NCBI RefSeq assembly: GCF_035046485.1 | Contig: NC_085137.1 | Span: 252,052,733-252,116,732, forward strand | DNA from: Aedes albopictus | Taxonomy: Eukaryota; Arthropoda; Insecta; Diptera; Culicidae | Reading direction: 5' to 3' | DNA length: 64,000 bases | Shown: piece by piece, positions 54,150 through 64,000 of the stretch | Layout: each line of letters opens with the position of its first letter | How positions within the stretch are numbered: position 1 is the first letter of the stretch | Translations under genes and position numbers: made by a program | Notes under the pieces: generated by a model | Database searches by the model: none | Told to the model about the DNA's origin: nothing | Seen by the model: only the letters and a program-made list of their open reading frames with translations

Positions 54150-54924
54150 CAATGTCTCTGAAAATATATTCGTAAATTTGTTTGGTAATCCCTTTGGAAT
54201 TCATTAAGAATTTTTTCGGGTTTGTTTTCTGAAAATCCATTTTTTTTTAATATCTGAGGAAAATTTAATTGAGGCTTGTTTTTTTGTTTTCTTTTATTAT
54301 TCCTTTGGCAATTCTTTTGCTGCGAAAATTCCTACTATAATTCCTTCCAAAATTCCTTTAAGCAATTCCTTTGGGAATTTCTTTGATTCTGTCTTTGAAA
54401 AACCGTTTGGCAATTTCTTTTAAATTCCTCGAGAAATTATTTTGGGAAGCTATTCTAAACGTCCTTTGGCATAACATTTGAAACATTTTTAAGAAAATTT
54501 CTTTGTCAAATATTTCTGATATTACATCTGATATTTCTTATACAACTGAAATATTTCTCGAAAATATCTTTAGGAATTCCTCTGGAAATTCTCATGAGTA
54601 TTTCTTCGGCAACGTCTTTGAATATTTCTTTCCACAACTTATGGAAATTCCCTAGTCAATTTCATCGGAAATTTCTTCGATTTTTTATCTGTGACAGTTT
54701 CTATAAGAATTGCTTTGGAAATTAACTCCTTCCTTCGGTAATTCTATAAGAAATCGTAATTCCTTGCTGACTTCCTTACGAAGAAACTTTAAATGTTCGT
54801 TTATTGAGATTTTTTGAATTTCCAGAGAAATTGACTGAAAAATTTTCAAAGTAATGGCAGAAAGAATTCTCAAGCAGTTCAAAGCAATTCAAAGAAATTG
54901 CTGGAAAAGTTCATAAAAGATATG
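54150..54924 (+). repeat. Minisatellite variant, AATTCCTTTGGAAATT type
   Basis: TTCCTTTGGAATTCATT, AATTCCTTTAAGCAATTC and TTTGGGAATTTCTTTG words recur. It is related to the other blocks but uses TTTGGAA rather than TTCAGAAA in the core, so it is a distinct subfamily. Confidence 0.75.
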
Positions 54925-54947
54925 CCAATAGAATTGGGAAGGAATTC
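54925..54947 (+). repeat. Left copy of a 23-bp perfect direct repeat
   Basis: CCAATAGAATTGGGAAGGAA followed by TTC is repeated exactly at 56714-56736. The pair may be a long target duplication or the shared part of two dispersed repeats. Confidence 0.6.
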
Positions 54948-54970
54948 TAGTCTAGTCTAGTCTAGTCTAC
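54945..54970 (+). repeat. TCTAG pentanucleotide microsatellite
   Basis: TCTAGTCTAGTCTAGTCTAG continues to TCTACAC. It directly follows the left 23-bp direct repeat. Confidence 0.9.
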
Positions 54971-55526
54971 ACATACACAGCCATTCATTGAAAGAATAAT
55001 GGAAATGATAGAATCGACTACTTCTACCATTTTTCTTGTCATTATCAATACTTGCAAGGCATCGGAGATGTATTACAAGTATTGAAGCGGCCAGGCCTAC
55101 TGTGCAGCGTTATTGAATACAATTGAACAGAACTATTGAACGGCGACATCTCGTCAGCCGCTCCGTATCGTATGTGTAATAAATGTGAAGCAAAAACGTT
55201 GGGAGTGACGTTGCTAAGAAAGTTAATGTCACTCCGTTGGGGCTCCTCTTCTTCCTGGGATGGGACAAAGGTATTTATGGTATTAACCCCTTATGTCCTG
55301 GCTCGAAAGCCTAGGTTTAAGCGCCATTGCTCGCTCTCTGAAACGAGAAGAAAATATAACGATCCCTTCCCCGACTGGATTAAATACCCTGTATTATTAA
55401 CCGACAAACTACTTAGAACCATAACTGCGAGTCTATTATGGAATCGGTAAAAGTTTGCACAATTTTATCTAAAATTTAGACAGTATTTTGTTATAAATAT
55501 TTGGTAGGAATTCTCATAAGTGGACA
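54971..55526. other. Unassigned, between direct repeats
   Basis: The ACACATACACAGCCATTCATTG and GCGGCCAGGCCTACTG words look like part of a dispersed element, but no second copy lies in the window. A 104-codon ORF at 55136-55450 shows no recognisable domain. Confidence 0.35.
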
Positions 55527-56150
55527 GGTGGGGTAAAATGGACAGGGTACAGTTTCATGGCTTTTGTTGTTTTTCAAAATGTTTTAACGATTGAAGCTTA
55601 TGCCTAAGCATGAATTATTATACTTTTGCTGATCTTGAACATTAAAATGAAATAAACCTCTTCAAAATGACAAAAACTTAAAAAAAATCACGTGAAAAAT
55701 CGGAAATGATGTAAAATCTGCCTATTATTGCTAAGGTTTTCTCGTTCGTAAGTTATTTTCAAATTATTACAAGTTTTACAGCCTAAGCCAATAAAGTCCA
55801 CGTGGATAAATATATTTGACACATAATCAGACCTTGGGGGTAAAATGGGCAATCGGTTCAAATTTCACTAAAATTTCATATTTTACATATCGTGAGATAG
55901 TTGAAGTAAAAAGTTATAAAAAAATATTTTCTATCAACAAAATATAATTTTCATCCAAAACAGTGCTTGTTTTTTACACTATTTTTACAATAATTTTTTA
56001 AGTGTGTTTCAAAGTTTTCATTAAAAGTTTGAAAACAACAAAATAAAGGTATCGTATGAAATTTGATAGTTTGTATTTAAAAACAAACTGTTATATAACT
56101 TTTAACAACTTGTTCATTTTGCCCCATCGATTGTCCATTTTACCCCCACC
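55527..56150. mobile_element. Probable MITE with GGTGGGGTAAAATGGACA ends, about 624 bp
   Basis: The left end GGTGGGGTAAAATGGACA and the right end, reverse complemented, GGTGGGGGTAAAATGGACA differ by one G. A related internal motif GGGGGTAAAATGGGCAATC lies at about 55838 and GGGGCAAAATGAACA (complement) at about 56113. No clear duplication was found at the edges. The end pattern resembles the 3690-4213 element. Confidence 0.5.
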
Positions 56151-57945
56151 GATTTTTTTCACGCTATTTTGATGAGTTTCACACGATGGACCCCTCCATA
56201 GACGAACAGCACTCACCTGACCCGAGAACTCCGACACCAGATCGGAACCGCCTCCATTCAGTATTGGAAGATTCTGATTGAAAACGGCCCCGCTCCGGTG
56301 TCAGAGCCCCCTGGTCGGGATAATGCTGATGAATGCTGTTCGTCGATGCACAAGTCAGGAAAAGTCCATACCGTCTGCACGCAAAGAAAAAAAGAAAAAA
56401 AAAAGGGGGGGGACGCCAGAACGCACTCCAATCCAATCCCGAACTGCTTTTTCCAATTCCATCAACCCACGCACCAATCGCAAATAACAAAGAAAAACAG
56501 CACATCTTTAACACAAAATATTTAAGCCTTTAAATGGAATTCGCTCACCCGGGAAATGTATCAATGGAATCGTCTGCCTTCTCAATGTCGGTCATCCAAT
56601 TTGATTACGTGTCGAAGCGGTCGGCGCTGCTGCTTGCTCCATCGATGCTTTCCCCATCTTTACCAACTGTCACTCCACTTCATGATGGGGAACAACTTTT
56701 TTTTTGGTAACATCCAATAGAATTGGGAAGGAATTCATAACAAAACTTCCCAACAGATGGCGCAGAAATAAAAAAAAACGGCTAAAATATTACCATAAGT
56801 TAAATTGTAAAAACTAGTATAATACCGTTGTTAAAATACACAAAAAAATATATAAAAAAGTATAATACCGTAGAGTTTGCAATCAAATCAGTAACAAATT
56901 TTGAAAACTACGCATAATCAATGCTACACCATTGATTATACGTCGTTTTCCAAATTCGTTAATGAAATATTCAAAAGATTAGAATTCATGTGAGGTATCA
57001 AAACAGTTGAGGATCTCATTTGCGTTTTAATGTTCTGTGTTCGAAAAGTCTGATACGAAACATCCTTATTCAACGGGAATTTTGAATAAAAACGTACTCA
57101 TAAAATTAAACAATTCCATTATGAACGAAAACAAAAACATCATTCAAAGGACCTGCAACACAACCCAGGAATTATTCAATTCAAAACTATACAAATTTAC
57201 TACACATGTGCACATTATGATTGTCCGAAGTAACTGCAAAGCGAACTCATAAATATTCATAATGCACAAACTGCCTCCCCGGTATAATTTGTCTTCTCCT
57301 GCTGACAGTCAGTCAGCTTGTCAGTGTGTGCATTCAACTTTTCCTGCTGGAAAACCTCCGACCCTCGTCATTTTTCCTAATGGTTTTACTTGCTTCTGCG
57401 AAAACGACGACGACGAGGACGCCGACGGACGACACTTGCCGGGTGCGCAGTCAAGCATGGTGTTCAGTCTTTGGTTGTCGTTCCTGTTTTTAATCGCTTT
57501 TCCTTCTATCACCATTATTATCACTCTCGATGCGATGCGAGACTGCGAAGAACCGGTCGGTCGGTCGGGTTCGGATCAGCATTAAACTCTCTCTCTCTAG
57601 GAAGGATAGCGCCAAGGATAAGCTGGAGGTCCTGAAGCCGAGATGTAAGTGCATGGGCAGAGCAGAGCGCTTGCCGCCGCGCTGCCGGAGGTGACGATCA
57701 ACATTAGTAGCGAACAAGTGACTACCCCGACAGGGCGAGAATGGCGCTGGAAAATGATGTGACGATACTGATGTGTCACACTGTCACTATAATCATCATT
57801 TTCATCTTTCACTGGCATTTTACACCCCCGCCCCTTCTTCGGTGACGCCGATGCGCCGGTTTCATTCACACGATGCAACGTATCATTTTTCGAACAAGTA
57901 GGTTGACATGGGTGTAGGTTAGGTCCCAAACCCTAGGAAGGAAGG
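56151..57945. other. Single-copy-looking sequence; no confident gene
   Basis: Balanced stretches (56165-56700 and 57250-57940) carry overlapping ORFs on both strands, inflated by an A-run/G-run at 56388-56410 and by GACGACGACGAGGACGCCGA at 57404. None shows a known domain. GGTCGGTCGGTCGG and CTCTCTCTCT microsatellites lie at about 57555-57600. It may be host promoter or untranslated sequence. Confidence 0.35.
56714..56736 (+). repeat. Right copy of the 23-bp perfect direct repeat
   Basis: It is identical to 54925-54947. Here it is preceded by a run of T and GGTAACAT and followed by ATAACAAAACTTCCC. Confidence 0.6.
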
Positions 57946-57949
57946 AGGA

Positions 57950-58260
57950 GAGTTAGAAATCGAATAGAAATAAAATTAAAATCGAATTGAATGTACAATA
58001 GAAATACAATATGATTTAAATTGAAAATAAATAGAAATATAATAGGACAAGAAGAAAAACAAATAAAAAAGGAAGGGAAATATGAGTAGAAAAGCAATAG
58101 GACAATTAACATAACAAGATGATTAAATAAGCATTTAAAGCAGATAAAACATGAATGAATATGTGAAAAATATGCATAGAACAATACAAAGTAGGATATT
58201 AGAAAGAAGGAATAAAATAAAAAAGAACAGACATGAAAAATGAACAGAATATGAATAGGA
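57950..58260. repeat. A-rich degenerate AATAGAAAT simple repeat
   Basis: AATAGAAATAAAATTAAAAT and ACAATAGAAATACAATATG-like words recur for about 300 bp with almost no C on the plus strand. The minus-strand Phe/Ile/Leu-rich ORFs here are artefacts. Confidence 0.65.
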
Positions 58261-59320
58261 TTGTTTTATAAAACAAGAAGAATTAACTTTAAAACAGAAA
58301 CAGCTTCCAGTACTCTCCTTTTTCACACCTATGTGAATAAGGTAGCAATGAGGATGCAGCAGGAGCAGGAACCTAACTGTTCCCGGTTCAACATTTCCTC
58401 ATCGCTCCTGGAGTGCGCGAGCTCGTTATATAAACGACTGACAGTTGCACCCCCATCATCATCGTCATCGCCCGCCATCACCATCACCATCATCACGGGA
58501 ACATCACCCGCCACCGCTATCCGACGCATTTCGACGCGGTAGCTCGCTGTATCTCTGACTCAACCAAAGCCGCCCGATGATATGACGGTAATCCTACCAT
58601 TGTGTTGCGTAATGATTATATTCGGATCTAATTAATTTCATTCAAATTTATTCCGCTGTTAGAATCTACTGTTCCGTAACCGCCGTAACGAGGGGATTTT
58701 GTGAACTGCGCTCTGCTCCCTGCTCGCTCTGTTCCTCCTCGGTTTGGCAGCACAGTTTTGATGGTGACAGATGACGAGAGGATCCGCGCGATTGTTATCA
58801 CCGGTGCGTGGTGCGGTTGCCAGGAATTGTGCGGTTCGTGCATAATAGTGGTTTCGTGCTCGGAAACTTTTGTTTAGTTCTGCTGAAATTGAGCAGTGCG
58901 TGATGTGAAATTATTTTTTCGATTCGAATTAATTATGGTTGATTAGTTTTTTTCTTTCAAGTATGGGATCGATACGCATTTCCAATTTCCTGCTAACATT
59001 CCGTTTGTTTGGAAACACACAGTTCTTTGTATACTTGAATGGATAACGCGAAACTATGTTTAATAGTCTCTGATTCAGCTCTTGGTATGGTGTGGAACCT
59101 TTACTTTATTGAGAATTTCCTTGATTGCCCTATTAGATTGTTTTACCTGCCAGGCAAATAGATGCCTTTTCCTATCGAATCTGCATAGCGCTACGGATGA
59201 TTTGTTTCGGCGGTTCTCCACCAAACAAGGTAAACTCAATTCAAGGTATCAAGCAACCCGTACCGAGGATCGAGGAGGATTTTTTCATCTTTCAAGGAGC
59301 ACCTGAGCACCCCTCACACT
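58261..59320. other. Single-copy-looking sequence; no confident gene
   Basis: CATCATCATCGTCATCGCC and CACCATCACCATCATCAC imperfect trinucleotides lie at 58453-58500. The rest is balanced and then AT-rich, with no recognisable ORF. Confidence 0.35.
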
Positions 59321-59604
59321 AAATTGTCCTTTACCTCGTTAATGCAGAGCTCTGGCGTGGTGTACCTCTTGACAACAAATAAAAATAAAAAAAAACTAGT
59401 AGCAGCGACAGTAGCGGTAGTGGAATGGAATGGAATCCACTTCGCAAGAAGTGGAATAGCTACATCTTCTTCAAGGAGATCTGAAACAGGAGGAGGCAGC
59501 TGCACACGTTGTGCCAGTGTTGGAAACCCCTCCACTCCGGCTAACTTGTCACGAAAGGTTATGGTCGGAGCAATGTTGATAAAAATAGAGATGGGCTCTG
59601 TGAG

Positions 59605-59928
59605 ATGGAGGTGGCTCAGCAGCCGTTTAACTCCATCATTGACTTTGCATTCTCGAAGTCTAACATCAGTAAGGACCTCAAACAGGCCCTGATAAAACAC
59701 CAGAGGTTTGCTCCAGGTGTCTGGAACCAGGAACCTGAAAAAGCCCTGTCAGGATCAAGTTTTGTGGGCACAAGGCTGCATGAACTCTTCCAAGTGCTTG
59801 TTTTGTTCCGGGAAATCCGCGAACAGGAAGCATCCAACGGGATTCCCAAGGCGATTGACCTTCAGTCAGAAGAGCCACAGCTGACAAGTCACAGTGTAGG
59901 TAACGCAGCTGAACCTGAACCACAGTGA
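59605..59928 (+). pseudogene. Possible LINE ORF1 remnant
   Basis: The 107-codon frame starts MEVAQQPFNSIIDFAFSKSN and is rich in charged helical residues, ending in a Glu/Pro/Gln-rich tail. A second frame (59324-59692) overlaps its start. It lies 20-60 bp before recognisable endonuclease sequence on the same strand, where ORF1 would be expected. No zinc knuckle is visible and no specific homology is recognised, so the identity rests on position. Confidence 0.4.
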
Positions 59929-59944
59929 CGCAGCTCAGAAACTG

Positions 59945-60782
59945 CGTCAGACAGTCGCTCGTTGAGTGGGGGACGGATATCGCTGCCATAGGGGATGCAA
60001 ACCGAGTACCCGCCGGTAAGGCAACTCGATTGCGGATGGAGTCAAAATGACGGCAATATAGACAACAGGGAAATTCCCCGCCCAGGAGTTGGTGTCTAAA
60101 TCCTTCTTGGTCGTCAAGATCAACGGGATCTTCTTGTGTAGCTGCTATGTGCCTGCATCGATCGAGTAGTTCACGCAGATGCTGAACTATATGACGATCG
60201 TGCTTACAAGGCGAGACCAGTGGTAATAGCAGGGGACTTCAATATCTGGGCCCTGAGATAGGGAATCCGGTTCACGAACCAGCAGGATCAGATCCTGCTA
60301 GAGGCACTGACTATGCCCGATGTCGATCTGACTTGTATTGATACTATGTACCTTAATCCGGAACGGCGAGTAGTCGAAAATTGACGTAACTTTTTAAAGG
60401 CCTGGTCTAACAAGTAGTTCGAATTGGAGGGTAGACAATCGCTACACTCACAGAGACCACCTGGAGGTTCGCTACACTATCGACAACAACAACAGTAGTC
60501 AGCGGGTGGAGTAAGAGGTGACTAGGCCAAGGCTAAGCTCTCGTAGATAGCGCGATGCAACCATGTCTAGGCAAGCCCACCCTAGAAATGGGAGACCGCC
60601 GGCTTACTGGTAGACTCAAGCGATTGCGGACCTGCGCCGCGCCCGCCTACGAGCTGGGTGGTGAATGCAGTGAACACGGAATGAGGAAGAGCGAAATGAA
60701 CGGCGGATGGTGTTCGCCGCTGCCAAAGTCGCGCTGATGACCAAAATGAGAGCAAGCAAAAAGGCCTGCTTCGAGGGTCTCC
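59945..60782 (+). pseudogene. R1-like LINE endonuclease and linker, with stops
   Basis: Recognisable peptides in several frames: DIAAIGDANRVPAG, KFPAQELVSKSFLVVKINGI, then FLCSCYVPASIE, RPVVIAGDFNIWA-like (60215-60250, one stop; the Asp/Asn active-site strand), QDQILLEALTMPDVDLTCI and YTHRDHLEVRYTIDNNN (SDH-like motif with Arg-Asp-His). The linker (60555-60737) begins MQPCLGKPTLEMGDRRLTG, corresponding to MPRRVHPRNGRPPAYWW in the copy at 63.5 kb. The reading frame is broken many times. Confidence 0.75.
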
Positions 60783-61017
60783 TCAAGTAACACACATGGT
60801 TACAAAACAGTCACGGCAGTGCATGTAAGGGTTGCGCTGTAAGGCACAGTGACTTCTGTGCAACCCTTACATGCGCTACCGTGACTGTTTTGTAACAATA
60901 CTGATAAGGATTATTCACCGCGAAATTTTGTTGATTTCAGTGGATTGGCTCTTTTCGGTCACCAAAAAGAGCCTAATCACTGAAATCATTGTTTTGTAAC
61001 AATGTGTGTTGCTTGGG
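60783..61017. mobile_element. Hairpin MITE with CAAGTAACACACA ends inside the R1-like LINE
   Basis: The ends CTCAAGTAACACACATGGTT and, reverse complemented, CCCAAGCAACACACATTGTT enclose two internal hairpins: GTTACAAAACAGTCACGG...CCGTGACTGTTTTGTAAC at 60797-60897, and TGATTTCAGTG...CACTGAAATCA with AAAAGAGCC between. Compared with the second LINE copy (GGTCTCTGTCAGAGTGCC) it splits GGTCTC from CAGTTAGAGTGCC. No clean TSD can be read. Its end motif is shared with the 17453-19448 element. Confidence 0.75.
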
Positions 61018-62350
61018 TCAGTTAGAGTGCCAATGCAAATCCGTGGGGTGATGATGCCAACATAATCGTGATGATCAAGGCAAGAGGTGTAATGGCTCCT
61101 ACAGAGCAGTCTCCAAAGATGTTGGAGGGGATCACCGAGGAGGAGCTTCTTCCGCATCATGATCCTAGTCCTTGGCCTCCTTTCGTAGGACTATTGGGGA
61201 CTGGGGCTGGAGATGCAACCACCCGGAGACCCTCGACATATATGCTTGATCGACACGGCGGAGAAGGTATTCGAGAAGATCATCCTCAACAGACTGTAGA
61301 GGCACACTGCGGGTGTCAATGAACTATTGAGTAACCAGTTCTGCTTCCGGCAAGGAATGTCAACCGTAGACGCTATCCTGTCGGTTACAAAGACAGTCGA
61401 CATAGCGCTCTAGCGTAAGAGAATAAGGATTCGCTACTGCGCTTAAGGAATGCGTACAATAGTGCCAGTTGGGCGGCTATTGCTGATGCGCTCCTTCGTC
61501 TTGGGTTTCTTGGGTAAGATTTTCGGAAGCTACTTTCAGAATCGAGTACTAGTTTGTTTTCACATAACCACAGCAGGTTCATTCTATGTCTAGTATTATG
61601 GAATGACATGTACAACGCGATTCTGGGTTTAAAGTTCCCGGTGACTCGATCGAAGAAGTGGAATTGACTGCAGAACATTCGATCGCAGCTATGGAGAAGT
61701 GGATGTGCGTCAGGAAACTGGAATTGACTCACCACAAAACTTAGGCCGTTATTGTTAACAACGGAAAATCGGAGCAGCAGGCGGTGATTAGTGTAGGCGA
61801 TTTCATTATCACCTCAAAGCGCGCTATTGAACACTCGATATTTGGAGAGATGATTAAAGATAAGTTCAACTTTGGTAGCCACGTTTATTAAGCCTACATA
61901 GGCATCGCATCGTACACAAATTACCTAACGCTATAGGGGGAGGGCGGGAGTCCACCATGGGGGGGAGTGTACCATGCCATATAAGAGAGCCTCCATAGCT
62001 GTAGTGGCCGTGCGTTTGTAGTGCGGTGTTTGTCAGTAAGTACAAGTTTCTGGCTAGTGTCATTTCATCTATACTTAGTTATGGTGGCCCGGCTTAGGGC
62101 CGAATGGTGGCAAGTGCTACATGTTGTGTAGACACGACTCCGTACAATCTTGTTCAAAAGATGTTCAAATGCAAGCTTGACGGGAATGCCTTTTCATTGG
62201 TTATCGCCCAAATCGTCTAAGAGCTACAGAAGTGGTGATATGTGAATTCAAGAAGTGGCTACTTCAGGCGCAATGCAAGTGGGGGTTCAAGGTTTTAGAG
62301 TCCTACTACACAAGTGTGTAGTCGATTGGAGGATATAATCATACCCTCTT
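61018..62350 (+). pseudogene. R1-like LINE reverse transcriptase and C-terminal part, decayed
   Basis: MIKARGVMAPTEQSPKMLEG and PSPWPPFVGLLGTGAGDA match the second copy at 63.7-63.9 kb. Then RRPSTYMLDRHGGEGI, NQFCFRQGMSTVDAILSVTK and RYCA give the fingers and start of the palm region. Near 61745, AVIVNNGKSEQQAVISVGDF, ITSKRAIEH and DKFNFGSHVY give the post-palm region, the same order as in the 22.1-23.1 kb fragment. The catalytic FADD motif was not found, so the palm core is deleted or erased. It continues with decayed text to about 62350. Confidence 0.7.
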
Positions 62351-62399
62351 CGTTGGCTGTTGGAGGTGGTCCTCAACCACACATTACTTGAGCCTCAGG

Positions 62400-62860
62400 T
62401 GTCTGCTGAGCAGTTTGTTTTCTTCGATTCAGCTTTTTTTTTTAATTTCAGCCTTTCGTGGGTAACCCAATTTGCCGGAGACTGTTTTTCATTTTTTCAA
62501 AAAGTCCTTGTCTAGACACAATGATGTTATGCCGTCCTCTGTGGAGCCACCATTCCCTGTTATGCTTAGAGACGATAAAAACAGATGTCGACTACAATCA
62601 CTATACGTCTATTGCTCATGAAGATTATTGAACTTAATATCGACTGTATCGTAGAGATCGTGCGGAAGACCATAAGTATTCTGGTATGCTTCAAGACCCG
62701 TTGAGTTGAGACCCGTTAGTTGGGCACGAAGGGAGCCCCTTGAGATCATCCTTCCTTAAAATAAGATTTGTGGAGGTCCCTTCTGGACCTTATCCTCCGC
62801 AACCTGACAAATAACACTTGTTCAAAAAATCACAAAAATAATAACAAAACAAAATATCCG
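62400..62860. other. Unassigned stretch between two LINE fragments
   Basis: A T-run followed by AATTTCAGCCTTTCGTGGGT lies near 62440. 62570-62800 is balanced and may be decayed LINE sequence leading into the RTE fragment. No motif is clear. Confidence 0.3.
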
Positions 62861-63228
62861 GGTCCTTGCTGGAGTGAGGCATGGGTGTATACTAACACCG
62901 CTACTGTTTCTCATCGTAATCGACGAGATCCTGGTACGTGCGATTGATCGTGAACCAAATCGTGAGTTGCTGTGGCAGCCCATTACCATTGAGCATCTGA
63001 ATGACTTCGAACTGGCTGACGACGTTGCTCTCTTAGCTCAATGGCGCTCTAGTAAGCACGATGATCTTGCCGATCACTCCTTGGCAGTATATCTTATCTT
63101 CAACGTCAACAAGACCAAGTCTTTGGATGTAAACACGGTCAACTCTTCCAGCTTTACTGTAGCTGGGCAAGCAGTCGAGAATGTTGAGTGCTTCCAATAT
63201 CTTGGGGGCCGATAGTGGTACCAAGATC
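62860..63228 (+). pseudogene. RTE-like LINE reverse transcriptase fragment (motif B to post-palm)
   Basis: The frame 62874-63215 reads RHGCILTPLLFLIVIDEILV, then AIDREPNRELLWQPITIEH, LNDFELADDVALLAQWR (motif C, here LADD), NVNKTKSLDVNTVNSSSFTV and VENVECFQYLGG. This is the palm-to-thumb region of RTE/BovB-like LINEs (usually GVRQGC before ILSPLLF). A +1 frameshift at about 63212 gives DSGTKIDIG, the next family motif, after which the text changes abruptly to R1-like endonuclease. Both ends are truncated. Confidence 0.8.
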
Positions 63229-64000
63229 GACATAGGTACACGGTTCAACGACTACACTCACAGCGACCACCTGGCGGTTCGCTACAGTATCGACTACAAT
63301 AACAGCAGACAGCGGATAGAAGAAGAGGCGGCTAGGCCAAGGCCAAGCCCTCGCAGGTGGAAGACATCATACTTCGACGAAGGGGTATTTAGGGAGGCGC
63401 TCCGCCGTGAGCGAAACTTAATCGGTTTAGACGGCGACGAGCTGGTAGCGGTGCTCTCACGTGCGTGTGATGCGACCATGCCTAGGCGAGTCCACCCTAG
63501 AAATGGGAGGCCACCGGCTTACTGGTGGACCGACGCGATTGCGGACCTGCGCCGCGCCTGCCTACGGGCTAGGCGGCGGATGCAGCGAGCACGATCAGAG
63601 GAAGAGCGAAACGAACGGCGGGTGGTGTTCGCCGCTGCAAAAGCCGCGCTTAAGACCGAGATAAGAGCAAGCAAAAAGGCCTGCTTTGAGGGTCTCTGTC
63701 AGAGTGCCAATACGAACCCGTGGGGTGACGCCTACAGGATCGTTATGGCCAAGACGAGAGGTGTGATGGCTCCTACAGAGCAATCTCCAGAGATGTTGGA
63801 GGGGATCATTGGAGGACTTTTTCCGCGTCATGATCCTAGTCCTTGGCCTCCTTTCGTAGGACAGCCGGGGACTGGGGCTGGCGATGAGGAGAGGGTCATC
63901 GATGTGGAACTTGCGGGGATAGCTAAGTCCCTTAGCGTAGGTAAGGCCCCAGGTCCGGACGGAGTTCCGAACCTGGCCTTAAAAGTAGCTATTGCAGAGG
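63229..64000 (+). CDS. R1-like LINE ORF2, partial, open through the window edge
   Basis: One frame is open without a stop from before 63229 to 64000 (about 250 codons). It reads YTHSDHLAVRYSIDYNNSR (end of the endonuclease, intact SDH motif), WKTSYFDEGVFREALRRERN, MPRRVHPRNGRPPAYWWTDA (linker), ARRRMQRARSEEERNERR, AKTRGVMAPTEQSPEMLEGI and SLSVGKAPGPDGVPNLALK, the RT entry motif. It is 5'-truncated, since the first two thirds of the endonuclease are absent and the left flank is RTE-like sequence. It is far better preserved than the 59.3-62.4 kb copy. Whether ORF2 is complete beyond the edge cannot be seen. Confidence 0.85.

Larger units (their letters stand above)
48350..54150 (+). mobile_element. 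RTE-like non-LTR retrotransposon, decayed, carrying at least four nested insertions
   Basis: Order on the plus strand: a GC-balanced 5' region (from about 48350, certain only from 50960), AP-endonuclease (51255-52198), linker and reverse transcriptase (52590-54000), and a 3' remnant (to about 54120). Insertions: hAT 49308-50951 with a second one inside it, TA MITE 52201-52583, and a short retro-insertion 53290-53362. The protein motifs match LINE EN (ALQELCWTG, GDMNAQVG) and RT (FIDFKSAYDTIDR, RLSGTLSSPFESRSGLRQGD). I assign RTE-like by motif memory. The exact clade is uncertain. Frameshifts and a deletion near 54000 make it inactive. Confidence 0.85.
59324..62400 (+). mobile_element. R1-like LINE copy, heavily mutated, with a hairpin MITE inside
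   Basis: Order: a possible ORF1 remnant (59324-59928), endonuclease (59945-60540), EN-RT linker (60540-60780), MITE (60783-61017), linker continued and RT (61018-61900), and C-terminal part (to about 62350). Dozens of stops and frameshifts separate the recognisable peptides. The order and motifs match the R1-like group of mosquito LINEs. Compared with the copy starting at 63229, the RT entry segment between GTGAGDA and RRPSTYMLD is deleted. Confidence 0.8.

Noticed and set aside
56179..56533. 111-codon minus-strand ORF and overlapping plus-strand ORFs
   Set aside because: The frames depend on an A-run/G-run homopolymer, and no domain is visible on either strand.

Overview
The window reads as nuclear DNA from a culicine mosquito, most likely Aedes (A. 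aegypti or a close relative). It is AT-rich and almost entirely repetitive. It carries a Feilai-type tRNA-derived SINE with a GAA-rich tail, R1-like and RTE-like LINE remnants, a Ty1/copia-type LTR element, many TA-, TTAA- and 8-bp-TSD miniature DNA transposons, and kilobases of a degenerate GGAATTCCTGAAGAAAT-type minisatellite that I associate with Aedes genomes. The species call is inference from repeat content. No confident multi-exon host gene was found. The best host coding candidate is a small membrane-protein ORF on the minus strand at 33912-34322.

Layout. 0.6-3.5 kb: two tandem repeat families (about 300 bp and exactly 152 bp), the second split by a MITE with a 9-bp target duplication. 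5-10 kb: minisatellite with a repeat island, a foldback element and a strand switch. 10.0-12.9 kb: an LTR retrotransposon with near-identical LTRs, a perfect TSD, PBS and PPT, but internal deletions. 12.9-20.3 kb: two TA-flanked elements, a SINE split by a hAT-like element, and more minisatellite. 20.3-25.6 kb: a 130-bp tandem repeat rich in GCCATCTTGG, GC-rich minisatellite, an R1-like LINE 3' fragment (minus strand), and single-copy-looking sequence. 25.6-33 kb: minisatellite, a hAT-like element, an inverted copy of the two families seen at the left end, small MITEs, and a long hairpin element. 33-36.6 kb: single-copy-looking DNA with the candidate small gene. 36.6-42.4 kb: SINEs, minisatellite, a 1.96-kb Transib-like palindrome and a Feilai SINE. 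45.6-48.3 kb: minisatellite with small MITEs. 48.4-54.1 kb: an RTE-like LINE broken by a hAT (itself containing a second hAT), a TA MITE and a small retro-insertion. 54-59.3 kb: minisatellite and single-copy-looking DNA. 59.3-64 kb: an R1-like LINE copy, an RTE RT fragment, and a second R1-like copy that is still open when it runs off the window.

The strongest observations concern element boundaries that the sequence itself can prove. A Transib-like palindrome at 39407-41365 has CACAGTG ends and a CGTCG duplication, and its unoccupied target is present as a paralogous copy at 5180-5400. A MITE at 2254-2802 sits in a 152-bp array whose phase is restored only if 549 bp plus a 9-bp duplication are removed. 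Most remaining structure is nesting of mobile elements in one another, which gives a relative order of insertion. I found no evidence for a cooperating host gene cluster, operon or defence system.
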